Of a DNA stretch of 64,000 bases, positions 38,470 to 51,240 are shown piece by piece (within the stretch, counting starts at the first letter, position 1; each line of letters begins with the position of its first letter). The translations under genes were made by a program, and so were the position numbers. Origin of the DNA: Hydractinia symbiolongicarpus (Eukaryota; Cnidaria; Hydrozoa; Anthoathecata; Hydractiniidae). Under the pieces are notes generated by a model, which saw nothing but the letters and a program-made list of their open reading frames with translations, ran no database searches and was not told the origin of the DNA. The stretch spans positions 29,817,501 through 29,881,500 of the forward strand of contig NC_079880.1 in the NCBI RefSeq assembly GCF_029227915.1. Direction: 5' to 3'.

Positions 38470-40078
38470 GCTCATGCGTTTTAGTGGTGAAAAAATAATT
38501 TAAAAATTCGTTCGGAAAATGAGTTTAATCCCTGGGTACTTTCTTTGTATACTTTTGACCATACGGGCCGAGTCCGGGATTTACGGGAAATCGCGGGTTT
38601 TCGTTTGCCGGCGATTAAACTTCTTTTATTCAGCGTCCCAACAAAAATGAAAACATTTTTGAAAACTACAAGTCTCATGCGTTTTAGTGGTGAAAAAATA
38701 ATATAAAAAATCGTTCGGGAAATGAATTTACTCCCTGGGTAATTTTTTTGTATACTTTTGACTATACGAGCCAAGCCCGGGATTTACGGGAAATGGCGGG
38801 TTTTCGTTTGCCGGCGATTAAACTTCTTTTATTCAGTGTCTCATCAAAAATGAAAACATTTTTGAAAACTACAAGTCTCATGCGTTTTAGTGGTGAAAAG
38901 ATAATTTAAAAAATCGTTTTGGAAATGAGTTTACTCACAGGGTACTTTCTTTGTATACATTCAACTATACGGGCCAAGCCCGGGATTTACGGGAAGTCGC
39001 GGGTTTTCGTTTGCCTGCGATTAAACCACTTTCATCAAGCGTCTCATCAAAAACTGAAAACTACAAGTCTCATGCGTTTTAGTGGTGAAAAAATAATTTA
39101 AAAAATCGTTCGGGAAATGAGTTTTCTCCCTGGGTACTTTCTTTGTATACTTTTGACTATACGGGCCGCGTCCGGGATTTACGGGAAATCGCGGGTTTTC
39201 GTTCGCCGGCGATTAAACTTCTTTTATTCAGCGTCTCATCAAAAATAAAAACATTTTTGAAAACTACAAGTCTTATGCGTTTTAGTGGTGAAAAAATAAT
39301 TTAAAAAATCGTTCTGGAAATGAGTTTACTCACAGGGTACTTTCTTTGTATACATTCGACTATACGGGCAAAGCCTGGGATTTACGGGAAATCGCGGGTT
39401 TTCGTTTGGCGGCGATTAAACTTCTTTTATTCAGTGTCTCATAAAAAATGAAAACATTTTTGAAAACTACAAGTCTCATGCGTTGTAGTGGTGAAAAAAT
39501 AATTTAAAAAATCGTTCGGGAAATGAGTTTACTCCCTGGGTACTTTCTTTGTATACTTTTGACTATACGGGCCGAGTCCGAGATTTACGGGAAATCGCGG
39601 GTTTTCGTTTGCCGGCGATTAAACCACTTTCATTAAGTGTCTCATCAAAAATGAAAACATTCTGAAAACTACAAGTCTCATGCGTTGTAGTGGTGAAAAA
39701 ATAATTTAAAAAATCGTTCGGGAAATGAGTTTACTCCCTGGGTACTTTCTTTGTATACTTTTGACTATACGGGCCGAGTCCGAGATTTACGGGAAATCGC
39801 GGGTTTTCGTTTGCCGGCGATTAAACCACTTTCATTAAGTGTCTCATCAAAAATGAAAACATTCTGAAAACTACAAGTCTCATGCGTTGTAGTGGTGAAA
39901 AAATAATTTAAAAAATCGTTCGGGAAATGAGTTTACTCCCTGGGTACTTTCTTTGTATACTTTTCACTATACGGGCCGAGTCCGGGATTTACGGGAAATC
40001 GCGGGTTTTCGTTTGCCGGCGATTAAACTTCTTTTATTCAGCGTCTCATCAAAAATGAAAACATTTTGAAAACTACAA
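37678..40078 (+). repeat. Twelve-monomer duplication (2401 bp), copy 1
   Basis: A unit of 2401 bp repeated directly at 40079. It begins in the CTCATGCGTTTTAGTGGTGAAA box of a shortened monomer and includes a monomer with a 12-bp deletion through the hairpin near 39051. Two neighbouring monomers near 39654 and 39856 share the CATTCTGAAAAC variant, a one-unit duplication. Confidence 0.9.
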
Positions 40079-42479
40079 GTCTCATGCGTTTTAGTGGTGA
40101 AAAGATAATTTAAAAAATAGTTTTGGAAATGAGTTTAATCACAGGGTGCTTTCTTTGTATACATTCGACTACACGGGCCAAGCCTGGGATTTAGGGGATA
40201 TCGCTGGTTTTCGTTTGCCGGCGATTAAACCTCTTTCATTAAGCGTCTCATCAAAAATAAGTCTCATGCGTTTTAGTGGTGAAAAAATAATTTGAAAAAT
40301 CGTTCTGGAAGTGAGTTTACTCACAGGGTACTTTCTTTGTATACATTCGACTATACGGGCCAAGCCCGGGATTTACGGGAAATCGCGGGTTTTCGTTTGC
40401 CGGCGATTAAACCTCTTTCATTAGGCGTCTCATCAAAAATGAAAACATTTCTGAAAACTACAAGTCTCATGGGCTTTAGTGATGAAATAATAATTTAAAA
40501 AATCGTTCGGGAAATGAGTTTACACCCTGGGTACTTTCTTTGTATGCTTTTGACTATACGGGCCGAGTCCGGGATTTACGGGAAGTCGTGGGTTTTCGTT
40601 TGCCGTCGATTAAACTTCTTTTATTCAGCGTCTCATCAAAAATGAAAACATTTTTAAAAACTACAAGTCTCATGGGCTTTAGTGGTGAAATAATAATTTA
40701 AAAAATCGTTCGGGAAATGAGTTTACTCCCTGGGTACTTTCGTTGTATACATTCGACTACACGGGCCAAGCCTGGGATTTAGGGGAAATCGCTGGTTTTC
40801 GTTTGCCGGCGATTAAACCTCTTTCATTAAGCGTCTCATCAAAAATGAAAACATTTTTAAAAACTACAAAGCTCATGCGTTTTAGTGGTGAAAAAATAAT
40901 TTAAAAATTCGTTCGGAAAATGAGTTTAATCCCTGGGTACTTTCTTTGTATACTTTTGACCATACGGGCCGAGTCCGGGATTTACGGGAAATCGCGGGTT
41001 TTCGTTTGCCGGCGATTAAACTTCTTTTATTCAGCGTCCCAACAAAAATGAAAACATTTTTGAAAACTACAAGTCTCATGCGTTTTAGTGGTGAAAAAAT
41101 AATATAAAAAATCGTTCGGGAAATGAATTTACTCCCTGGGTAATTTTTTTGTATACTTTTGACTATCCGAGCCAAGCCCGGGATTTACGGGAAATGGCGG
41201 GTTTTCGTTTGCCGGCGATTAAACTTCTTTTATTCAGTGTCTCATCAAAAATGAAAACATTTTTGAAAACTACAAGTCTCATGCGTTTTAGTGGTGAAAA
41301 GATAATTTAAAAAATCGTTTTGGAAATGAGTTTACTCACAGGGTACTTTCTTTGTATACATTCAACTATACGGGCCAAGCCCGGGATTTACGGGAAGTCG
41401 CGGGTTTTCGTTTGCCGGCGATTAAACCACTTTCATCAAGCGTCTCATCAAAAACTGAAAACTACAAGTCTCATGCGTTTTAGTGGTGAAAAAATAATTT
41501 AAAAAATCGTTCGGGAAATGAGTTTTCTCCCTGGGTACTTTCTTTGTATACTTTTGACTATACGGGCCGCGTCCGGGATTTACGGGAAATCGCGGGTTTT
41601 CGTTCGCCGGCGATTAAACTTCTTTTATTCAGCGTCTCATCAAAAATAAAAACATTTTTGAAAACTACAAGTCTTATGCGTTTTAGTGGTGAAAAAATAA
41701 TTTAAAAAATCGTTCTGGAAATGAGTTTACTCACAGGGTACTTTCTTTGTATACATTCGACTATACGGGCAAAGCCTGGGATTTACGGGAAATCGCGGGT
41801 TTTCGTTTGGCGGCGATTAAACTTCTTTTATTCAGTGTCTCATAAAAAATGAAAACATTTTTGAAAACTACAAGTCTCATGCGTTGTAGTGGTGAAAAAA
41901 TAATTTAAAAAATCGTTCGGGAAATGAGTTTACTCCCTGGGTACTTTCTTTGTATACTTTTGACTATACGGGCCGAGTCCGAGATTTACGGGAAATCGCG
42001 GGTTTTCGTTTGCCGGCGATTAAACCACTTTCATTAAGTGTCTCATCAAAAATGAAAACATTCTGAAAACTACAAGTCTCATGCGTTGTAGTGGTGAAAA
42101 AATAATTTAAAAAATCGTTCGGGAAATGAGTTTACTCCCTGGGTACTTTCTTTGTATACTTTTGACTATACGGGCCGAGTCCGAGATTTACGGGAAATCG
42201 CGGGTTTTCGTTTGCCGGCGATTAAACCACTTTCATTAAGTGTCTCATCAAAAATGAAAACATTCTGAAAACTACAAGTCTCATGCGTTGTAGTGGTGAA
42301 AAAATAATTTAAAAAATCGTTCGGGAAATGAGTTTACTCCCTGGGTACTTTCTTTGTATACTTTTCACTATACGGGCCGAGTCCGGGATTTACGGGAAAT
42401 CGCGGGTTTTCGTTTGCCGGCGATTAAACTTCTTTTATTCAGCGTCTCATCAAAAATGAAAACATTTTGAAAACTACAA
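40079..42479 (+). repeat. Twelve-monomer duplication (2401 bp), copy 2
   Basis: Second copy. Differences seen include CAAAAATAAGTCTC near 40252 against CAAAAATGAGTCTC, GACTATCCGAG near 41161 and GCCGGCG against GCCTGCG near 41415. After 42479 the sequence goes on with CTTATGCG and GTGAGAAAATAATTT. Confidence 0.9.
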
Positions 42480-43084
42480 GTCTTATGCGTTTTAGTGGTG
42501 AGAAAATAATTTAAAAAATCGTTTTGGAAATGAGTTTACTCACAGGGTACTTTCTTTGTATACATTCGACTATACGGGCCAAGCCCGGGATTTACGGGAA
42601 GTCGCGGGTTTTCGTTTGCCGGCGATTAAACCACTTTCATCAAGCGTCTCATCAAAAATGAAAACATTTCTGAAAACTACAAGTCTCATGCGTTTCAGTG
42701 GTGAAAAAATAATTTAAAAAATCGTTCGGGAAATGAGTTTTCTCCCTGGGTACTTTCTTTGTATACTTTTGACTATACGGGCCGAGTCCGGGATTTACGG
42801 GAAATCGCGGGTTTTCGTTCGGCGGCGATTAAACTTCTTTTATTCAGCGTCTCATCAAAAATAAAAACATTTTTGAAAACTACAAGTCTTATGCGTTTTA
42901 GTGGTGAAAAAATAATTTAAAAATTCGTTCGGGAAATGAGTTTACTCCCTGGGTACTTTCTTTGTATACTTTTGGCTATACGGGCCGAGTCCGGGATTTA
43001 CGGGAAATCGCGGGTTTTCGTTTGCCGGCGATTAAACTTCTTTTATTCAGCGTCTCATTAAAATTGAAAACATTTTTAAAAAAT
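42480..43084 (+). repeat. Satellite stretch before the 17-monomer duplication
   Basis: About three monomers in the order GTGAGAAAATAATTT, GTTTTCTCCCTGGG, AAATTCGTTCGGG. The same order recurs near 46141 and 52022. No gene seen. Confidence 0.75.
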
Positions 43085-46000
43085 ACAAGTCTCATGGGCT
43101 TTAGTGGTGAAATAATAATTTAAAAAATCGTTCGGGAAATGAGTTTAAACCTGGGTACTTTCTTTGTATGCTTTTGACTATACTGGCCGAGTCCAGGATT
43201 TTCGGGAAATTGCAGGTTTTCGTTTGCCGGCGATTAAACTTTTTTTATTCAGCGTCTCATCAAAAATGAAAAATGTTTTGAAAACTACAAGTCTCATGCG
43301 TTTTAGTGGTGAAAAAATAATTTAAAAGTTCGTTCTGGAAATGAGTTTACTCACAGGGTACTTTCTTTGTATACATTCGACTATACGGGCAAAGCCTGGG
43401 ATTTACGGGAAATTGCGGGTTTTCGTTTGCCGGCGATTAAACTTCTTTTATTCAGCGTCTCATCAAAAATGAAAACATTTTGAAAACTACAAGTCTTATG
43501 CGTTTTAGTGGTGAAAAAATAATTTAAAAGTTCGTTCTGGAAATGAGTTTACTCACAGGGTACTTTCTTTGTATACATTCGACTATACGGGCAAAGCCTG
43601 GGATTTACGGGAAATCGCGGGTTTTCGTTTGCCGGCGATTAAACTTCTTTTATTCAGTGTCTCATCAAAAATGAAAACATTTTTGAAAACTACAAGTCTC
43701 ATGCGTTGTAGTGGTGAAAAAATAATTTAAAAAATCGTTCGGGAAATGAGTTTACTCCCTGGGTACTTTCTTTGTATACTTTTGACTATACGGGCCGAGT
43801 CCGGGATTTACGGGAAATCGCGGGTTTTCGTTTGCCGGCGATTAAACCACTTTCATTAAGCGTCTCATCGAAAATGAAAACATTTCTAAAAACTACAAGT
43901 CTCATGCGTTGTAGTGGTGAAAAAATAATTTAAAAAATCGTTCGGGAAATGAGTTTACTCCCTGGGTACTTTCTTTGTATACTTTTCACTATACGGGCCG
44001 AGTCCGGGATTTACAGGAAATCGCGGGTTTTCGTTTGCCGGCGATTAAACTTCTTTTATTCAGCGTCTCATCAAAAATGAAAACATTTTGAAAACTACAA
44101 GTCTTATGCGTTTTAGTGGTGAGAAAATAATTTGAAAAATCGTTTTGGAAATGAGTTTACTCACAGGGTACTTTCTTTGTATACATTCGACTATACGGGC
44201 AAAGCCTGGGATTTACGGGAAATCGCGGGTTTTCGTTTGCCGGCGATTAAACTTCTTTTATTCAGTGTCTCATCAAAAATGAAAACATTTTTGAAAACTA
44301 CAAGTCTCATGCGTTGTAGTTGTGAAAAAATAATTTAAAAAATCGTTCGGGAAATGAGTTTACTCCCTGGGTACTTTCTTTGTATACTTTTGACTATACG
44401 GGCCGAGTCCGGGATTTACGGGAAGTCGCGGGTTTTCGTTTGCCGGCGATTAAACTTCTTTTATTCAGCGTCTCATCAAAAATGAAAACATTTTTAAAAA
44501 CTACAAGTCTCATGGGCTATAGTGGTGAAATAATAATTTAAAAAATCGTTCGGGAAATGAGTTTTCACCCTGGGTACTTTCTTTGTATGCTTTTGACTAT
44601 ACGGGCCGAGTCCAGGATTTTCGGGAAATCGCAGGTTTTCGTTTTCCGGCGATTAAACTTCTTTTATTCAGCGTCTCATCAAAAATGAAAACATTTTTGA
44701 AAACTATAAGTCTCATCCGTTTTAGTGGTGAAAAAATAATTTAAAAATCGTTCGGGAAATGAGTTTACTCCCTGGGTACTTTCTTTGTATACTTTTGACT
44801 ATACGGGCCGAATCCGGGATTTACGGGAAATCGCGGGTTTTCGTTTGCCGGCGATTAAACTTCTTTTATTCAGCGTCTCATTAAAAATGAAAACATTTTT
44901 GAAAACTACAAGTCTCATGCGTTTTAGTGGTGAAAAAAAAATTTAAAAAATCGTTCTGGAAATGAGTTTACTCCCTGGGTACTTTCGTTGTATACATTCG
45001 ACTACACGGGCCAAGCCTGGGATTTAGGGGAAATCGCTGGTTTTCGTTTGCCGGCGATTAAACCTCTTTCATTAAGCGTCTCATCAAAAATGAAAACATT
45101 TTTAAAAACTACAAAGCTCATGCGTTTTAGTGGTGAAAAAATAATTTAAAAATTCGTTCGGAAAATGAGTTTAATCCCTGGGTACTTTCTTTGTATACTT
45201 TTGACCATACGGGCCGAGTCCGGGATTTACGGGAAATCGCGGGTTTTCGTTTGCCGGCGATTAAACTTCTTTTATTCAGCGTCCCAACAAAAATGAAAAC
45301 ATTTTTGAAAACTACAAGTCTCATGCGTTTTAGTGGTGAAAAAATAATATAAAAAATCGTTCGGGTAATGAATTTACTCCCTGGGTAATTTTTTTGTATA
45401 CTTTTGACTATACGAGCCAAGCCCGGGATTTACGGGAAATGGCGGGTTTTCATTTGCCGGCGATTAAACTTCTTTTATTCAGTGTCTCATCAAAAATTAA
45501 AACATTTTTGAAAACTACAAGTCTCATGCGTTTTAGTGGTGAAAAGATAATTTAAAAAATCGTTTTGGAAATGAGTTTACTCACAGGGTACTTTCTTTGT
45601 ATACATTCGACTATACGGGCCAAGCCCGGGATTTACGGGAAATCGCGGGTTTTCGTTTGCCGGCGATTAAACTTCTTTTATTCAGTGTCTCATCAAAAAT
45701 GAAAACATTTTTGAAAACTACAAGTCTCATGCGTTGTAGTGGTGAAAAAATAATTTAAAAAATCGTTCGGGAAATGAGTTTACTCCCTGGGTACTTTCTT
45801 TGTATACTTTTGACTAAACGGGCCGAGTCCGGGATTTACGGGAAATCGCGGGTTTTCGTTTGCCGGCGATTAAACCACTTTCATTAAGTGTCTCATCAAA
45901 AATGAAAACATTCTGAAAACTACATTTCTCATGCGTTGTAGTGGTGAAAGAATAATTTAAAAAATCGTTCGGGAAATGAGTTTACTCCCTGGGTACTTTC

Positions 46001-46528
46001 TTTGTATACTTTTCACTATACGGGCCGAGTCCGGGATTTACGGGAAATCGCGGGTTTTCGTTTGCCGGCGATTAAACTTCTTTTATTCAGCGTCTCATCA
46101 AAAATGAAAACATTTTGAAAACTACAAGTCTGATGCGTTTTAGTGGTGAGAAAATACTTTAAAAAATCGTTTTGGAAATGAGTTTACTCACAGGGTACTT
46201 TCTTTGTATACATTCGACTATACGGGCCAAGCCCGGAATTTACGGGAAGTCGCGGGTTTTCGTTTGCCGGCGATTAAACCACTTTCATCAAGCGTCTCAT
46301 CAAAAATGAAAACATTTCTGAAAACTACAAGTCTCATGCGTTTTAGTGGTGAAAAAATAATTTAAAAAATCGTTCGGGAAATGAGTTTTCTCCCTGAGTA
46401 CTTTCTTTGTATACTTTTGACTATACGGGCCGAGTCCGGGATTTACGGGAAATCGCGGGTTTTGGTTCGCGGCGATTAAACTTCTTTTATTCAGCGTCTC
46501 ATCAAAAATGAAAACATTTTTAAAAACT
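43085..46528 (+). repeat. 17-monomer duplication (3444 bp), copy 1
   Basis: A unit of 3444 bp repeated directly to the right. The marker GAGTTTAAACCTGGG, a monomer short by one base in the CACCC box, is at about 43141 and 46585. It contains one copy of the GTTTAATCCC / GAATTTACTCCC pair also found in blocks A, B and C. Confidence 0.9.
45625..45649. repeat. Second, GC-rich imperfect dyad, example copy
   Basis: The arms CCCGGGATTT (45625-45634) and AAATCGCGGG (45640-45649) pair at 9 of 10 positions around the loop ACGGG. In this monomer its centre is about 66 bp from the centre of the A/T-rich hairpin at 45694-45713. The element recurs in monomers carrying GCCCGGGATTT; in the GTCCGGG type the first pair becomes T-G. 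It lies in the CpG-rich half of the unit. Confidence 0.65.
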
Positions 46529-49500
46529 ACAAGTCTCATGGGCTTTAGTGGTGAAATAATAATTTAAAAAATCGTTCGGGAAATGAGTTTAAACCTGGGT
46601 ACTTTCTTTGTATGCTTTTGACTATACTGGCCGAGTCCAGGATTTTCGGGAAATTGCAGGTTTTCGTTTGCCGGCGATTAAACTTTTTTTATTCAGCGTC
46701 TCATCAAAAATGAAAAATGTTTTGAAAACTACAAGTCTCATGCGTTTTAGTGGTGAAAAAATAATTTAAAAGTTCGTTCTGGAAATGAGTTTACTCACAG
46801 GGTACTTTCTTTGTATACATTCGACTATACGGGCAAAGCCTGGGATTTACGGGAAATCGCGGGTTTTCGTTTGCCGGCGATTAAACTTCTTTTATTCAGC
46901 GTCTCATCAAAAATGAAAACATTTTGAAAACTACAAGTCTTATGCGTTTTAGTGGTGAAAAAATAATTTAAAAGTTCGTTCTGGAAATGAGTTTACTCAC
47001 AGGGTACTTTCTTTGTATACATTCGACTATACGGGCAAAGCCTGGGATTTACGGGAAATCGCGGGTTTTCGTTTGCCGGCGATTAAACTTCTTTTATTCA
47101 GTGTCTCATCAAAAATGAAAACATTTTTGAAAACTACAAGTCTCATGCGTTGTAGTGGTGAAAAAATAATTTAAAAAATCGTTCGGGAAATGAGTTTACT
47201 CCCTGGGTACTTTCTTTGTATACTTTTGACTATACGGGCCGAGTCCGGGATTTACGGGAAATCGCGGGTTTTCGTTTGCCGGCGATTAAACCACTTTCAT
47301 TAAGCGTCTCATCGAAAATGAAAACATTTCTAAAAACTACAAGTCTCATGCGTTGTAGTGGTGAAAAAATAATTTAAAAAATCGTTCGGGAAATGAGTTT
47401 ACTCCCTGGGTACTTTCTTTGTATACTTTTCACTATACGGGCCGAGTCCGGGATTTACAGGAAATCGCGGGTTTTCGTTTGCCGGCGATTAAACTTCTTT
47501 TATTCAGCGTCTCATCAAAAATGAAAACATTTTGAAAACTACAAGTCTTATGCGTTTTAGTGGTGAGAAAATAATTTGAAAAATCGTTTTGGAAATGAGT
47601 TTACTCACAGGGTACTTTCTTTGTATACATTCGACTATACGGGCAAAGCCTGGGATTTACGGGAAATCGCGGGTTTTCGTTTGCCGGCGATTAAACTTCT
47701 TTTATTCAGTGTCTCATCAAAAATGAAAACATTTTTGAAAACTACAAGTCTCATGCGTTGTAGTTGTGAAAAAATAATTTAAAAAATCGTTCGGGAAATG
47801 AGTTTACTCCCTGGGTACTTTCTTTGTATACTTTTGACTATACGGGCCGAGTCCGGGATTTACGGGAAGTCGCGGGTTTTCGTTTGCCGGCGATTAAACT
47901 TCTTTTATTCAGCGTCTCATCAAAAATGAAAACATTTTTAAAAACTACAAGTCTCATGGGCTATAGTGGTGAAATAATAATTTAAAAAATCGTTCGGGAA
48001 ATGAGTTTTCACCCTGGGTACTTTCTTTGTATGCTTTTGACTATACGGGCCGAGTCCAGGATTTTCGGGAAATCGCAGGTTTTCGTTTTCCGGCGATTAA
48101 ACTTCTTTTATTCAGCGTCTCATCAAAAATGAAAACATTTTTGAAAACTATAAGTCTCATCCGTTTTAGTGGTGAAAAAATAATTTAAAAATCGTTCGGG
48201 AAATGAGTTTACTCCCTGGGTACTTTCTTTGTATACTTTTGACTATACGGGCCGAATCCGGGATTTACGGGAAATCGCGGGTTTTCGTTTGCCGGCGATT
48301 AAACTTCTTTTATTCAGCGTCTCATTAAAAATGAAAACATTTTTGAAAACTACAAGTCTCATGCGTTTTAGTGGTGAAAAAAAAATTTAAAAAATCGTTC
48401 TGGAAATGAGTTTACTCCCTGGGTACTTTCGTTGTATACATTCGACTACACGGGCCAAGCCTGGGATTTAGGGGAAATCGCTGGTTTTCGTTTGCCGGCG
48501 ATTAAACCTCTTTCATTAAGCGTCTCATCAAAAATGAAAACATTTTTAAAAACTACAAAGCTCATGCGTTTTAGTGGTGAAAAAATAATTTAAAAATTCG
48601 TTCGGAAAATGAGTTTAATCCCTGGGTACTTTCTTTGTATACTTTTGACCATACGGGCCGAGTCCGGGATTTACGGGAAATCGCGGGTTTTCGTTTGCCG
48701 GCGATTAAACTTCTTTTATTCAGCGTCCCAACAAAAATGAAAACATTTTTGAAAACTACAAGTCTCATGCGTTTTAGTGGTGAAAAAATAATATAAAAAA
48801 TCGTTCGGGTAATGAATTTACTCCCTGGGTAATTTTTTTGTATACTTTTGACTATACGAGCCAAGCCCGGGATTTACGGGAAATGGCGGGTTTTCATTTG
48901 CCGGCGATTAAACTTCTTTTATTCAGTGTCTCATCAAAAATTAAAACATTTTTGAAAACTACAAGTCTCATGCGTTTTAGTGGTGAAAAGATAATTTAAA
49001 AAATCGTTTTGGAAATGAGTTTACTCACAGGGTACTTTCTTTGTATACATTCGACTATACGGGCCAAGCCCGGGATTTACGGGAAATCGCGGGTTTTCGT
49101 TTGCCGGCGATTAAACTTCTTTTATTCAGTGTCTCATCAAAAATGAAAACATTTTTGAAAACTACAAGTCTCATGCGTTGTAGTGGTGAAAAAATAATTT
49201 AAAAAATCGTTCGGGAAATGAGTTTACTCCCTGGGTACTTTCTTTGTATACTTTTGACTAAACGGGCCGAGTCCGGGATTTACGGGAAATCGCGGGTTTT
49301 CGTTTGCCGGCGATTAAACCACTTTCATTAAGTGTCTCATCAAAAATGAAAACATTCTGAAAACTACATTTCTCATGCGTTGTAGTGGTGAAAGAATAAT
49401 TTAAAAAATCGTTCGGGAAATGAGTTTACTCCCTGGGTACTTTCTTTGTATACTTTTCACTATACGGGCCGAGTCCGGGATTTACGGGAAATCGCGGGTT

Positions 49501-49972
49501 TTCGTTTGCCGGCGATTAAACTTCTTTTATTCAGCGTCTCATCAAAAATGAAAACATTTTGAAAACTACAAGTCTGATGCGTTTTAGTGGTGAGAAAATA
49601 CTTTAAAAAATCGTTTTGGAAATGAGTTTACTCACAGGGTACTTTCTTTGTATACATTCGACTATACGGGCCAAGCCCGGAATTTACGGGAAGTCGCGGG
49701 TTTTCGTTTGCCGGCGATTAAACCACTCTCATCAAGCGTCTCATCAAAAATGAAAACATTTCTGAAAACTACAAGTCTCATGCGTTTTAGTGGTGAAAAA
49801 ATAATTTAAAAAATCGTTCGGGAAATGAGTTTTCTCCCTGAGTACTTTCTTTGTATACTTTTGACTATACGGGCCGAGTCCGGGATTTACGGGAAATCGC
49901 GGGTTTTGGTTCGCGGCGATTAAACTTCTTTTATTCAGCGTCTCATCAAAAATGAAAACATTTTTAAAAACT
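46529..49972 (+). repeat. 17-monomer duplication (3444 bp), copy 2
   Basis: Second copy at offset 3444. Visible differences are very few, for example ATCGCGGG against ATTGCGGG near 46856 and CCACTCTC against CCACTTTC near 49725. The two copies form one of the longest nearly identical tandem pairs in the window. Confidence 0.9.
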
Positions 49973-51240
49973 ACAAGTCTCATGGGCTTTAGTGGTGAAA
50001 TAATAATTTAAAAAATCGTTCGGGAAATGAGTTTACACCCTGGGTACTTTCTTTGTACGCTTTTGACTATACGGGCCGAGTCCAGGATTTTCGTGAAATT
50101 GCAGGTTTTTGTTTGCCGGTGATTAAACTTTTTTTATTCAGCGTCTCATCAAAAATGAAAAATGTTTTGAAAACTACAAGTCTCATGCGTTTTAGTGGTG
50201 AAAAAATAATTTAAAAAATCGTTCGGGAAATGAGTTTTCTCCCTGGGTACTTTCTTTGCATACTTTTGACTATACGGGCTTAGTCGGGATTTACGGGAAA
50301 TCGCGGGTTTTCGTTCGCCGGTGATTAAACTTCTTTTATTCAGCGTCTCATCAAAAATAAAAACATTTTTGAAAACTACAAGTCTTATGCGTTTTAGTGG
50401 TGAAAAAATAATTTAAAAGTTCGTTCTGGAAATGAGTTTACTCACAGGGTACCTTCTTTGTATACATTCGACTATACGGGCAAAGCCTGGGATTTACGGG
50501 AAATCGCGGGTTTTCGTTTGCCGGCGATTGAACTTCTTTTATTCAGTGTCTCATCAAAAATGAAAACATTTTTGAAAACTACAAGTCTCATGCGTTGTAG
50601 TGGTGAAAAAATAATCTAAAAAATCGTTCGGGAAATGAGTTTACTCCCTGGGTACTTTCTTTGTATACTTTTGACTATACGGGCCGAGTCCGGGATTTAC
50701 GGGAAATCGCGGGTTTTCGTTTGCCGGCGATTAAACCACTTTCATTAAGCGTCTTATCAAAAATGAAAACATTTCTGTAAACTACAAGTCTCATGCGTTG
50801 TAGTGGTGAAAAAATAATTTAAAAAATCGTTCGGGAAATGAGTTTAATCCCTGGGTACTTTCTTTGTATACTTTTAACTATACGGGCCGAGTCCGGGATT
50901 TACGGGAAATCGCGGGTTTTCGTTTGCCGGCGATTAAACTTCTTTTATTCAGCGTCTCATCAAAAATGAAAATATTTTGAAAACTACAAGTCTTATGCGT
51001 TTTAGTGGTGAGAATATAATTTGAAAAATCGTTTTGGAAATGAGTTTACTCACAGGGTACTTTCTTTGTATACATTCGACTATACGGGCAAAGCCTGGGA
51101 TTTACGGGAAATCGCGGGTTTTCGTTTGCCGGCGATTAAACTTCTTTTATTGAGTGTCTCATCAAAAATGAAAACATTTTTGAAAACTACAAGTCTCATG
51201 CGTTGTAGTGGTGAAAAAATAATTTAAAAAATCGTTCGGG
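49973..51240 (+). repeat. 17-monomer unit, third copy, partial and diverged
   Basis: The order of monomer types continues as in copies 1 and 2 at an offset of about 3445 bp, but with many more differences: CACCCTGGG in place of AAACCTGGG, an added GTTTTCTCCCTGGG-type monomer pattern near 50221, and GAGTGTC near 51152. It probably reflects an older round of the same amplification. Confidence 0.65.
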
